The notes beneath the pieces were generated by a model. That model was not told where the DNA came from, did no database searches, and saw nothing but the letters and a program-made list of their open reading frames with translations. A stretch of 64,000 bases of DNA from Halocaridina rubra (lineage: Eukaryota; Arthropoda; Malacostraca; Decapoda; Atyidae): positions 1 through 64,000 of the forward strand of contig JAXCGZ010021127.1 of NCBI GenBank assembly GCA_037179515.1, written 5' to 3'. Shown here one piece after another: positions 9,571 through 21,047 of the stretch. Within the stretch, counting starts at the first letter, position 1, and every line of letters begins with the position of its first letter. Made by a program: the position numbers and the translations under genes.

Positions 9571-11011
9571 AAAGGTGGAGGTGGAAGGAGCGACGGCCTG
9601 AGGAGGCTGGCGGTGGTTCCTGGAGACGAGGGCTTGGGCAACAAATGCTATGAGTAATTTCAGTGACTTGATTGAAGGCGTCTCTGGGAGAGGCATTGGC
9701 AGTGAAGAGTCGAACGGCTGCTTGACTAGCCTGAATAATGAGGCTGGTGATGTCTTCCATCATGAAGAAGGGTTGAAGATTGGGAATGGTTTAGGATGAG
9801 GAGGCAGAGGAAGGTGTTTGAGGAGGCTGTTGAGAATAAGTGGGATTACATGAGTAAAGTCTGGGGTCCTGGGACCTGGTGTAGTGAGGAGGTCTGTAAG
9901 TGGTGGTAGCTGTAGTCTGAGTGTTGCAAGAGGTGGTGTTATGTGTCTGGGTGTTTTTTGGGGTGGTGATGTTAGTGTGGGTGTTGTGTGGGGTGTCAGT
10001 GGGAGTGTGACTGCTGTTTGAGGTAGTAGCTGGAGTTTGTGTGGGAGTAGGAGCGGTAGGAGGTTAAATCTGTGTGTCAGGGGCTAGGTTAGTGTTGTGA
10101 GATGCATGTTGGGTAGGGGGGTTGGGTCTGGGTGCGGCAGGAGTGGATCTGTGCCAAGGATTGGAGGTGGGGGGAGGAGCAGGAGTGAAGACAAAGGTTA
10201 TGCAGTTGGTGGCAGGAGCAGAGGAAGGGAATCTCTGAGGAATCCTCTTCAGCCTCTCAGGACAATGAGTATTCCATGCATGTTGGTGCCCCCGGCAGTT
10301 AGGGCACTTGGCCACTGTCTCTTCATTGGCCTTGTATTTAGTAATGCAATGGTCGGTGGCATGCCCCCCTCTGCAGATAGCACATCTCACTGGGAAATGG
10401 CAGGTGTTCCGGTGATGACAAAACCGTTGACAGCAGAAACATCTCAGGGGTTCAGGGTTATATTCCCTTAAATGGAATTTGCCCCAGATGCCAAGGTTCA
10501 CTTGGGCAGGAGGTGGATCGCAGATGTGGGCTAAGACATACTTTGAAGGGACAGTTTGCCCTTCAATCTTGGAGGAGCAGCGCGAGGCGGAGGTGATGTA
10601 TGACTACTTGGTCAATAGATCCGTTGACCAAGCAATGGGGAAGTTAACGAGGATGAACTTTCTTATTTCTTGAGCTGGGGTCATCTCGACCAGGTGAGGA
10701 GAGTTGAGGTCACAGATCTTCTCCACAGCTTCTGTGGAGGATGGGTGTATGATAAATTCACCATTTACATTGGGTTTCACACTGCAGCCAAACTCGGTGA
10801 GCTGGTCTTTCAGCTCTCTTAGGAGAGTGTAGGTTTCTGCAGTGGAGGGGGACTGTACTTTGACTTTAGTGATGGGCTCTCTAACGGCAGCAGACTTCAG
10901 AGCTGGAGAGATAAATGGAGCGGCAGCGCTCTCCTGGCTGCTGCCAGAGGCCATCCTTTGCCTCTTCTTTCCCACAAGCGTCCACCCCTCCTGGGGGTGG
11001 TTAAGCTCCAT
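9551..11011 (-). pseudogene. family B ORF1 (zinc-knuckle Gag-like RNA-binding protein)
   Basis: The ORF1 product of non-LTR elements binds element RNA. Read from 11,011: an N-terminal part (MELNHPQEGWTLVGKK), a domain around 10,604-10,870 (LRELKDQLTEFGCSVKPN, IIHPSSTEAVEKIC), then at 10,064-10,501 a zinc-knuckle array whose first unit is CFCCQRFCHHRNTC, followed by CRGGHATDHC and CPNCRGHQHAWNTHC. A long Pro/Thr/Asn-rich segment (about 9,800-10,150) precedes the C-terminal part at 9551-9763. At least three frames are needed, so it is broken. The first knuckle has Cys in place of Gly (FCHH; FGHH in the 55,276 copy). Confidence 0.85.
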
Positions 11012-11793
11012 CTCCCCTCAGGGGGGTAGCAGAAGAGTCGGAGGAGGGGATGACTAGAACTTAGTCATGTAGATCCACAGACCCTCACTGGGCACTATAT
11101 TTCGTTACTTGCACTGAACACTTTTTCAAATTGATTTTTATAATAATACAGGCATTACCACTATGAAGCGGTTATGAATCACACTATAGCGCCGAGGATA
11201 CAGAAACGGAGGTGCAAATAAAAAATAAAATAAAAAAGAAGTACCTGAAAATGTATTTATCACAAAGGTAAGCACAGAAGACACTGTATATACGAGTTAG
11301 TTAGCACAGAAAAAAAATCTGAAAGGGAATTTGTTACTTAGATTAACACAGAAATGAAAACCCTGAAAAGGAAATTTATCACTGAGCACCTTCATAATAA
11401 ACACTAAAATCACTTAGCACTGTACACAGAACAGAACCTGGATAAAAGGAGAGAGTTAACATGGTTTAATAGCACAAAAACGCACCTGGAAGGAGACGAA
11501 AACAAGAATCGTTAAGCCTGCTTTGCTTTTTTAACTCTCACAAAAGAAAAAAAAAGGTAAAAACCGTCAGTTTCGATTTATAAAAAAGACCTACTATTCT
11601 AATTTTACTCCTTCAAGAGAAAGAAAAAAACAACGTTATTAACTTTCCAATGAGGGAAAGGAGTACAGGAGGATATCCAGTATATCTGGAAGAGGAGTCG
11701 ACTTCAAGCTGCTGGCTTCTAGCTGCTGGCTGGGCAGGAGATTAGAGGAAGATGTCTGACCGCTACTGGGGCTGGAACCTGACTGCTTCATTT
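11012..11793 (-). mobile_element. family B 5' UTR (full-length 5' end)
   Basis: Non-coding leader upstream of ORF1. Its 5' end on the minus strand, CAGTCAGGTTCCAGCCCC at 11,793, matches the 5' end of the B copy at 36,485 (CAGTCTGGTTCCAGCTCC). The two thus reach the same true 5' terminus. Purine-rich and pyrimidine-rich blocks alternate. Confidence 0.65.
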
Positions 11794-12008
11794 AACCTTT
11801 TTGGTTCTTGCAATAAATATTTTATCCCTTCCAAATCTTCAAGTGTTCTGCATAGTGTAATGAACATTGCTTTTAAGTCTTGAAGATATTTTAGTTTTTT
11901 TTTGCTCTCATCAGTAACTCTCTACATGTGCCCACTCTCTCAAAAGTTACTTTCATGATCCTTGCCTTTCCCTTCCTAGAATATCTACCAATTGCATGTG
12001 TGTTTTTG
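11794..12008 (-). mobile_element. family A 5' leader fragment
   Basis: The reverse complement matches the leader at 1229-1440 (ACTTTTGAGAGAGTGGGC, ATCTTCAAGACTTAAAAGCA, AATGTTCATTA, AGGTTAAATGAAG). It is cut at 11,793/11,794 by the 5' end of the family B copy and directly follows the tail of the A copy at 12,009, again head to tail. Confidence 0.7.
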
Positions 12009-12574
12009 TGTTTGTAATTACCCAATTGTAATTAATTAATTGTGCTTACAGGAAAGAGCCCTATGCTCGTAACTTCCCATCTCCTGGTTGGTTCCATTTT
12101 CTTTACTCAATGATACTTCTATACTTGTCCTTAAATCTATGAATTGAGTTAGCATCATCTACCACCTCGCTTAGCCAATTCCAATCATCAACTACTCTTA
12201 CACTAAAAAAGTACTTCCCTACATCCTGCAAAGAAGTTTTCATATGGAGCTACAAGCTATGACCTCTAGTTCAAGAGTCATCATAAAAAAAAAATCGATC
12301 CCTATTCACTCTGTCAAAACCATGAAGGAATTTAAAAACCATCACAATATCCCCCCTCATTCTACTAGCTTTGAATGATGGTAAGTCTAATTCCCTCATC
12401 CTTTCCTCATAACCGAGATTGAATATATCTGGCACTAGTTTCGAGGCATGTCTTTGAACTTTTCCAGCTTATTTATATGCATATGCAAGTGTGAATTCCA
12501 AAAAGGGGACTGCATATTCAAGCATTGGACTCACATAAGTTACAAAAAATATTTCTGAACATTTCCTTGGTCAT
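12009..12574 (-). pseudogene. family A RT C-terminal fragment (first of two tandem copies)
   Basis: Contains only the 3' part of the A ORF, from about the MTKEMFRN segment to the end (words such as RHASKLVPDIFNLGYEERM) with stops, plus tail repeats at about 12,020-12,045. Its 5' truncation at 12,574 abuts the tail of the next A copy. Confidence 0.8.
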
Positions 12575-14640
12575 GTAATTACCTAATTTTGCTTACGGGA
12601 AAGAATCCCATGTTTGTAACTCCCCATCTCCTGGTCGGTTCCATTTTTGCACTTAGTGATACTTATCGTAATTGTCCTTAAAACTATGGATTCAGCTGGC
12701 ATTAACTACCTCCTCGATTCCAGTTATCAACTACTCTTACACTAGAATAGTACTTCCTTAACTCCTGCAGAGAATTTTACTTATGAAGCTTCAAACTATG
12801 ACGTCTAGTTCTAGTGCCAGATATATCAAAATGTCGCTCCCTAGCCACACTGTCATAACAATGAAGGAATTTAATAACCGTCACCATGTCCCCCCCTCTA
12901 TTTTCTAGCTTCAAGTGATGGTAAGTCTAATACCCTCAGCCTCTCCTCATAACTGAGATTGCGTTTTTCTGGCATCAGTTTTGTGGCATGTCTTTTAACA
13001 TTTTCCAGCTCTACTACGTTGCTTTTCAAGTGTGGATTACAAAAGGGGCCTTCATATTCAAGGTTTGGCCTCAAATAGGTTACATAAATATTTCTGAACA
13101 TGTCCTTGTCCATGTGCCTGAAGGCTACCCTTACATTTGTTAAGAAAGCATATACTGCCCTTACCATGCCATATATATGCATATCTGGAGACAAATCAGC
13201 CAGTATCCATACTGCTAGATCTCTCTCATTCTTTGTCTCTTGAAGGTCTGCCCCTGCTATTGAGTATTCAAGCTTGTACCCATTCTCATTATCCTACATT
13301 TAAAGGTATTGAATTTCATTAGCCACTATTTTGACCTCTCATGCAGACTATCAAGGTCTTAATGAAGCTCATTACCATTGTTCTCGTCTCTCACTTTCTT
13401 CACAATCTTTGTTTCATCTGCAAACATATTCATGAATGAATTTACAGATTCTGGTAAGCCATTTACATATGCAAAGAACAAAAGTGACCCTAAAACTGAA
13501 CCCTTTGAAACGACACTACTAATCCTTCTCCATTTAAACTCTGAGTGTCTTACTCTACTCCTTCTCAGTAAGCTTTTTCCATTTTTAAGACATATCAACC
13601 TATATTTGCCATTGCTTGCAATTTCTTAATAAGTCTCCCATGTGGGACTATATCAAATGTATCCTGAAACTCTAGGAATATGCAATCTGTCCAGTCCTCT
13701 TTTTCCTTTAAGATTCAGCTTACCCCATCATAAAATTGTAATAAGAGTGTTACTGTTGATCTACCTCCTCTGAAGCCATGTTGTCTCAGACAAAATGTTA
13801 AAGGATCCCAAGTGGAGAGAAATATGCTTTCTTAGTAGTTTCTCCATAACTTTGCAGACTATGCTGGTCTACGAAAGAGGCCTATAATCTAGATCTGCAT
13901 CCCTCCTTTCCATTTGAAAATAAGTACAATGTTCACTTGTTTCCAGCATCTTGGAATCTCCCCAGATTTCAGGAACTTTTCATATATGATGCATATTGCC
14001 AGCTCATTTCTTAAGTACGTAAGGGGAAATATCATCAGGACCTATAGCTTAATGGGCATCTAACTCCATCAATGATGTGCATACCTCTGTGGCTGAAAAG
14101 ATGATATTCTTTAATACTTGTCCATGAACCCCTATCTTTGCTATCTGAATGGATGGGGTATTTTCTGCTGTAAACACTGTCTGAAACATATTGTTAAGTT
14201 CTTCACAGATCTCTTCATCTGTTTCAGAGATGCTTCCATCCACTCTGTTTAACTTTAAAAATTGTTCTTTGACCTTCAGCTTTCCTCTGATAAAGCTGTG
14301 GAAAAGTCTTGGATTTTCTTTAGACTTCCTGGTGATATCAGTTTCATAATCTTGCTTTGCCTCTTTTCATTTACTTAGGTAATCAAACTTTGCTCTCTTA
14401 TAGGTCTGCAAGGCATTCATGTGTCTTCTTCTCTTTTACCTTTTCCAACACTTTCCCCTCTACTCCTTAGCTCTCTTACACTCATTATTGAACCATTTCT
14501 CTCTGGTATGAATAACTCCTATATTAGTGGAAGGTATGCAGCAATTTACTATCTTCTCATAATCCTCACAAAAGATTTCATACATTTCTTGTGCTTATTT
14601 GTTGTCAAATAAGACCCTCCAGTCAATAACTACAAAATAG
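12575..14640 (-). pseudogene. family A RT, older decayed copy
   Basis: Reading from about 14,640: YFVVIDWRVLFDNK (spacer after the endonuclease), the INE-like linker at 14,049-14,243 (SISETDEEICEELN), RT motifs in several frames, the box MFADETKIVKKV at 13,359-13,598, and the C-terminal segment at 12,898-13,194. Divergence from the other copies is the greatest in the window, with a substituted second Asp in the catalytic box (FADE), many stops and indels. It is 5'-truncated at about 14,640. It ends with the tail near 12,575-12,600, into which the 12,009-12,574 copy is joined. Confidence 0.85.
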
Positions 14641-14818
14641 GATTTTAGAATAGAATTTTGTGACTTTAACAAGTAGATTAGTCCTGTTTTCAGGTATTTG
14701 GACAACTCCCGGCATTTTTGGGTCAAAGTTGGCAAACAAGCCTTTTCTAGTTTTTTTTCTGAGTCCATTTTTTCTGTTTGCCAAACTGTAGTTCTCAAAC
14801 TGACACCATCAGATGGGT
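14641..14818. other. unassigned spacer
   Basis: No ORF or recognised repeat between the A copy and the left inverted repeat at 14,819. Confidence 0.4.
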
Positions 14819-14835
14819 AAATCCAAGATGACCAC
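14819..14835 (+). repeat. left 17-bp inverted repeat (candidate TIR)
   Basis: AAATCCAAGATGACCAC is the perfect reverse complement of 18,319-18,335. A related motif (TCCAGGATGGCTGAC) lies inside at about 14,991. The pair brackets the PIN/FEN-like pseudogene. Confidence 0.6.
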
Positions 14836-15067
14836 CTTTAGCTCAAAAGCTTCATTTTTACAAGTGTTGCCTTGTCTGTATATCATTATGATAACCATAA
14901 AACCTTATGAAACCCATTATAAAGTCATTGTGAATTAGTAATTTTTTTATATAACTTTTCTCACAAGAAAGTAATAAACATAAACGTAAGTCCAGGATGG
15001 CTGACAACACATTTAAATTAGAAGTTGCAGATTGCAAATTGATGAACAGGCATAGTGGCAGTGTGTT

Positions 15068-18000
15068 TTACACAACGTCATTGTTGGACTTCAACATTGC
15101 TACAATCGTCATTGGATGTTCTACATTTGCATGCTGCTGTACAACGCAAGTGGGACTTTTACATTTGCAACGTACACTCATACATCCATTGGCGCAGTTG
15201 CAGGTGCTCAGTTCCAAACATAAGTCTGAGATTGTGGTAGGGACATCAGCAATGGCACAAGTGATACACCTTCCATCCTCCATCCCATCGGCTCCGGTTG
15301 AGGTAGTTCTGGATACTGTTTATTTGCCTGTTGCCACACAGATGTTTGACAGTGAGCTCTTTGGATGTGAAACAAGAGGGCATCACCAGTTGGAGGAAGA
15401 GTCTCTGGAGCATTGGACTTCACGAGCAGAATTTCCCGCACCTTATTGACTTTTGTAATGTTGGGGACATTGTACAACTTACAGATGAATAATTCAGCGT
15501 TTTTCACTGTTGTGTCATCGAGTTCAGGTTGACCTAGACCTACAAGAAGGCGAGAGTGTTCTTGAAGCACTTTCCAGTAAGTTTTCTTTCCATGCCTGAA
15601 GAGGTATGAAGTTGTGTCACTATCAGTGATGGCGTGAAATGCTGTAATGGATTCCATCTTATCATTATCAATAGCAAGCTGTTCCGCAATAGTTTTTATA
15701 GGAATATACTTCCTGTTTGCAGCTGTTCCAACCTTCAACTAAACTTTGTCACTGGGCATTTTATGGAAATGTGCAAGTAGTAATACCAGGACATCTGTGT
15801 CAAGTGCAGCTAGCACAATGCTAGAGGCTTGAATTTCTGTACAATGCAGAATCATTCTTGTATCTGCCTCTTCATGCCGAGCTTTGAGTTTGTTTGCTCC
15901 CACTTCTGGATCCTATGATTCCACCTGTTATTCATCGACGAATCTGCCAGATACCACAACTGTTTTGTTTGCTGAAACATTCATCATCAGTTGTTGTGAG
16001 AGGAAATTGACCAATTCTGCCTTGTTTTCAGGATGTGCCATAAAAGTATTCCACTTTCCTGGGAGTGGAACATTCCTAACTTCAGTAAAACATCAGATCT
16101 CCACTTATGCTTGACCACGTCCTGTTCTTGTTCACTCTTTGATGGATTTCTCAGGGTATTTGTCAAACACTACATCAATTCGTTTGAACAGAGTCCCCCC
16201 TTGAAGAATAGCTCTAATGAATACGTGAGCTAGGTCTCCAAATGTGGCTGCTTTGAGTGGTTTCCCAGTGGAACAAACCATTGCTTGACCATCAGTTATG
16301 AGTGCTGCTGTTTCCCCAAGCTCTGCAGCGCCTATGCTTGGAGGACATTGTATTCCTAAAGTGTTTGCATGAGCCAAGTCTGCTTTTCATCCAGATTGAA
16401 GTCTACCATTTGTCTTAGCTAGATCCTGGGGGACAGTTAAAAGTTCATTCATCAGTACTTCTGACAGGTTTACGTGTCGGCCACTTTCATAGGCAGTGAT
16501 CAGGAGATGGATAATTTTCCTATCTGCTATGAGGGACTTCTCAATACCTTTCTGTCTTGTAACTTTGTGTTTTACTTCATAGAATGAAGCAAACGTGAGG
16601 ACCTTTTGGGGTAGAGGATCTCAGAGCTTGACCTGTCTCTGTTCTGGAGCAATGAGCCTCTCTTGGATGAGGTTGTTCAAGTTTTCCTGTCCTCTTCAGT
16701 GTGCACATAGTAAGTCATTTTCAATTTCCATTGTGGCAAAGTCCTCATCTAAGAATTGGTTGAATGACTTCAGTGCTACCAGAAGACTGCCCTCATCACA
16801 GCTGTCTTGCATTTGCCTTGCTTTGAAGGACTTGATGTGCTAGTAGTCATCATCATAATCCAGTCTGTAAACAGCTCTCGTTTTGTTGGAGACATGGGAC
16901 TGTAGGTTGTAAGAGAGCACCCATTTACTCAGTGCAGATGATATTTTGGTTATGCCTATTCTTACCTCCAGTGGCGCTGTAAACAAAATCTTGTACATTA
17001 CTATGAGCTCTTGCTTGACTGCCATCCTTTTTTGTATCGTCTGGGTCTGCTTCAAAAAGACTCTGTCAACCAAACATCAACTGAAGGAACACAAAAAAGC
17101 TATTTGGGATGCAGGATATCATTTCATCTTCATTGATAACAAATCCCTTGTACATGGGATGTGCCAGTATATCACCTTTCAGTCTAAAAGCCAAATGAAT
17201 CATCTCAATATATCCTTCTTGAGCCTGATATTTTGGTATCAGTGTTGGTTCCTTCTATTCAGAGAGTAATGTTGAAGAAGGGACTTTCGAAATCCAACTG
17301 GTATGAGTAACATCTCTCGTTCTTCTAGCGTTATCAGTTCATATACCTTTTGCAGGCATTGTTCCAAATTTTCTTTAAACGTACCCCATCTACTGAAGTA
17401 AGATGGGAGTATGGCTATCGTTGCACATTCTGCCAAATCACAATACCTCTGCCATATCTCGGATAGTTGGAAGATGTGTGCCTTTGTTGCTGCTGCTGTT
17501 AGTCCATCAATCAACCATTTCAAAGCTAGACCTGTAGTTTGTGCACTTTCTCTTGTTTTGGAAGTCATACGAAGCAACTGCTGGTAACATGGATTGTCTT
17601 AACTTTCCTTAGGCAGCTATGAGGTCACTGACCCCAGCAAGGTCAAGAGAAAGACGTTGGTCATAATTTGCAGCTTCCAAAATCCGGTCACTCTTATTCA
17701 TCATAATAACAGATGAGATCTTGACTTTCGAAGTCACATCTTGGCAGAACATGCATGCATTCCAATTAATAACCCCTGAAGAGATCCTGAGAGTTGATGA
17801 TGGTCTACTTGACTCTGCACCTGCGTGGTAGCAGTCGGTATTCTATGCTGTTGGTCAAACTGTAGCCTGCATATGTGGCTCTTGCCTGTAAAAGAAGGAT
17901 AACAAGACTGGTGCCAGATCAAATGTTGTTCTTCTGCATTGGAAATTCCAAGAACACGCTCGAGTTCAACTCTGTTTTGAGGATCCCAAAGTTTTGACCT

Positions 18001-18141
18001 GCTTTGTGCTGCTTCTAGGAGTGTTTGTAGGCCTTGTTTTGTCGCATTGTACAACTTGTCTGCTTTATTGGCCTCTTGACATATAAAGCAATTCTTTAAC
18101 GTACTGGATCTGTTTCGTCTCAGATTACAGACATCTTCCAT
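15068..18141 (-). pseudogene. decayed gene for a large zinc-finger / PIN-FEN-like nuclease protein
   Basis: Read from 18,141 down; about 1,000 codons in several frames with stops. The N terminus has a zinc-finger-like block (CFICQEANK ... IWHQSCYPSFTGKSHI), and a second block starts NACMFCQ near 17,745-17,765. The segment 17,239-17,577 has WLIDGL and WGTFKENLEQ. At 16,132-16,377 is ATFGDLAHVFIRAIL followed by RIDVVFDKY. At 15,760-15,880 are EEADTRMILH and ALDTDVLVLLL, then AFHAITDSDTTSYLFRHGKK at 15,590-15,650. The C terminus is Cys-rich (NCANGCMSVRCKCK). The order VFD, EADTR, DTDV, xxDTTS matches the acidic motifs of FEN/XPG-type PIN-like nucleases; that assignment is my inference. From memory it belongs to a large uncharacterised family frequent in cnidarian, fish and invertebrate gene sets. 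In-frame stops (for example after MPSDKV near 15,740) and frameshifts make it a pseudogene. Confidence 0.75.
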
Positions 18142-18318
18142 GATGGTACCACATGCTCTGGAAATAAAGAATAACTCATTAGGACATTTATTTCAATTAA
18201 TGCATGCCATTGCAAGTGAGTAACATTCATGCACTTGGGGCAACTGCAAATTGATGACAATCTGTTAAAAATAAAACAAAAACATATCATATACATTGTT
18301 CAACAATTAAATAAAACT

Positions 18319-18335
18319 GTGGTCATCTTGGATTT
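18319..18335 (-). repeat. right 17-bp inverted repeat (candidate TIR)
   Basis: GTGGTCATCTTGGATTT, perfect complement of 14,819-14,835. A further related motif (GGCGGCCATCTTGGTATTT) lies outside at 18,468-18,486. No target duplication is obvious at either edge. Confidence 0.6.
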
Positions 18336-18544
18336 TCAGTTTATAACGCACTATTTACACACAAAGACACACATTTTACATATTTTATTATTAATATGTA
18401 CATTAGAAGCTTGTGCAATGCATTATATCCATTAATATAGTTCTTATTTGAAGCCCAGCATTTTCTAGAAAATTGGCGGCCATCTTGGTATTTGTTTGCT
18501 AGGAGCAGCCCCTCACAAGATACGGCTTGGTAAATGTAGGGAAG
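18336..18544. other. unassigned spacer
   Basis: AT-rich, with one more copy of the CCAAGATGGC-type motif (complement) at about 18,468. No gene seen. Confidence 0.4.
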
Positions 18545-20284
18545 ATGTTGGTATGTTTCAGTTTTACTAAGGGGGCTCACTTTCTGAATTTCATTAGGAC
18601 AGATATTACTTGCATACCCTAATACCCCTACTCGGTTAAGTGAAACTCAGAATTCAACTTTCTTTTAATTTTGGAAATGCAAGGACACATTAAAAAAAAA
18701 TTAATTGATTTTGGAAAACTGGAACAAACATATAAATTTAAATTTATGGAATGCAGCCTCGAATCCTGGAGGTGGTGAGCACAATTTCAATTCCCGGCAC
18801 CACAGACAGATGCCAAGATTTTGGCCTCAACTCGACGATTACCTCTGTCACACAGGCAGAGTTGAATATAGGATACTGCAATTGCAGAAACAGAAATGAC
18901 ACACCTTTAATAATGAGAAAACTGAAGGCACGAGCACACAAATAATGAATTTCCAATATTATTCCACTGGATGAAAAACAATTTATTCACAATAAATGAA
19001 GAATCAGTGAGACAAATACACTATGTATATATTAAATTGTGGTTAACTAGAAACGTTTGCAATGCCAACAGGGCAAAATTACTTATTAATTATTTGCAAT
19101 TAATAGCGTAAAACACTTTATTTAAATTATTAATTATTAATTAATTACTAATTATTTGCAATAAATGAAGAATCAGCTATATTCATTAAATTGTGTTTAA
19201 CAAGAAACGTTTGCAACGCCAACAGGGCAAAATTACTTATTATTTGCAAATCATAGCATAAAACGCTTCATTTAAATTCTTAATTATTTGCAATTTATAT
19301 CGTAAAACACTATATTTACGATAAAGCAAGAATCTACAAGTTAATATGTATCATTAAATTGTGGCTAGCAAGAAATGTTTGCAGTGCCAAAAGGGCAAAA
19401 ACACCTTACGAATTATTTGCAATTTGTAGAGCAAAGCATTTTTATTTACAACTATTGACATAAAACACTTTATATATGATGATAGAAAAGGGGTGAAATT
19501 AAATTTGAATTCGTTAGGAGAAGGGATAGATTTTTGCTTGATAATGAACAATATTCTGAGGGCAAAATTTTACCTGGGCATCCGCAATGAAAGATATTTT
19601 TTATCAGAGTATATCAGCGGTAATTTCCAGGTCAAGGAATTAAATTTGGCAAATGAGATTCCAGTTAGGTAATCTACAAAACAGCATTTTGTATATGAAT
19701 GGAACTGAGAAAAATTTCTTAGGATTTGACCAGTAACAGATTTGACCAGTAACGGATTTATCCAGTTTCTCGAATTCCCAATTTGCCTGACCAACGAGCT
19801 TTACCTTCAACTATCTCTCACCTTTTACTTGTGTCAGATGAATTCATGTGAAGACTGCTCCTACAAAAGAAGTTTGGAGTAAGCGTGACTGCTGAGGCAA
19901 AATCTTGCCTCTGGGATGTTTGGTCGCCAATTGAGAGCGATCAAGCGTCTCTCCTGGTGATGTCATCATTTGGCCAGCCTGTCGGGTTTATAGAGAGCAG
20001 TAATTTTTTCCCCAATGGGTTTTTTTAATAGCGGTGGTCCCTGGTTGCTAGTTTTGCAGAGATGCAAGGGAGAGACAGTATTTTAGGTACAAGAATATTG
20101 AAATAAAAAATATTTAAGATTAGCTATATATTGAAATATAATTTGCAAATAATCATAATCTGCAAAATGCAAGGAGTGAGATTCTTTTTTAGTAAGAAAA
20201 GAAAGGACAGTTAAAAGTTCACTAAATAACTAGTAAGGCAGCTATAAAGACCTCTGGTGACTTGGAGCAGAATAGTCTGTCACA
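18545..20284 (-). repeat. lone G-family LTR, about 1.74 kb, diverged
   Basis: Aligns along most of its length with the 2.17-kb LTRs of G1 and G2. Shared landmarks are TCAGAATTCAACTTTCTTTTAATTTTGGAAATGC, repeated TTATTTGCAATTTATA.CGTAAAACACTTTATTT blocks, GACCAACGAGCTTTACC, and GCAGAGATGCAAGGGAGAGACAGTATTTTAGGT. It ends in GTCACA at 20,284. The first ~70 bases are poorly conserved and some internal repeats are missing. No G internal sequence flanks it, so it is a solo LTR or remnant. Confidence 0.85.
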
Positions 20285-20308
20285 GCAAACAGCAAAATTG
20301 GATTCAGC

Positions 20309-20341
20309 AAAAAAAATAAATAAATAAATAAAAAAAAAAAA

Positions 20342-20431
<90 letters not shown>

Positions 20432-20448
20432 AATAAATAAATAAATTT
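20309..20448. repeat. (AAT)n / (AAAT)n microsatellite
   Basis: An A-rich lead-in (AAATAAAT), then about 27 AAT units and about six AAAT units. Confidence 0.95.
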
Positions 20449-20961
20449 AATAAAAAAAGAAAGCTAGTTTGCCAACTTTAACTGAAAAATACCTGAGGAT
20501 TTTCATACAGGAACATTTTCCAGATATTTCAATGTAGTATGCTGTTTAGTTTCCTAAAGTGTTTGAATCAACTCCTGTTGTCCAATATTAAAATACTCTT
20601 TTGATGGTTTAAGCATTTGCATTAGGTACTACATAAATTTTTCACTGGTATTCGTTTTGTTTTTTTTTCATTTACAGGTTCCAGCATTATGTTCCCTATG
20701 CAATGTCTTCATTATAATACAAGAATGTAATTAATTTAGAAGCCTTGATAGAGATAATGTTATTAGGGAAAATTATATGATATTCTTTTATATTTTTGGT
20801 ATGCTCCACAAGTGATATTTATAATTTAGTATAATGTTTAGTAGGTTGTAGAATACTGTATTTTACTAGAAAAAAAAATATAGGAAAGGATTTAGTGTCA
20901 CCCCGGTTGTTTCCTTTGCCTAAAATTAGTATTAAATCTAGTAAATGTCCCAGATTTGACA
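20449..20961 (+). repeat. possible 5' LTR of the BEL/Pao element (left boundary not found)
   Basis: No ORF. The right edge, GATTTGACA at 20,961, ends in CA just before a primer-site-like sequence and 86 bases before the Gag ATG, as expected of a 5' LTR. I cannot locate its start and no 3' LTR is in the window. Confidence 0.35.
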
Positions 20962-20984
20962 TTTTGGTGCCCAGGCCCGGGATT
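20962..20984 (+). other. putative BEL/Pao primer-binding site
   Basis: TTTTGGTGCCCAGGCCCGGGATT has the TTGGTG...CCCGGGAT form common in BEL/Pao elements. It sits right after a CA-ending sequence and ahead of gag. Confidence 0.45.
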
Positions 20985-21047
20985 TAGCAACCCTAGGACG
21001 TCATTAGTAAGTGTGAAGCTGCTTTCTTCTCCAGCAACATAGAGATA

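Noticed and set aside
14684..14730. Similarity of the complement of 14,684-14,730 to 20,463-20,490 (TTTGCCAACTTT.AC)
   Set aside because: Only about 22 of 27 bases match and the flanks diverge; too weak to call element ends.
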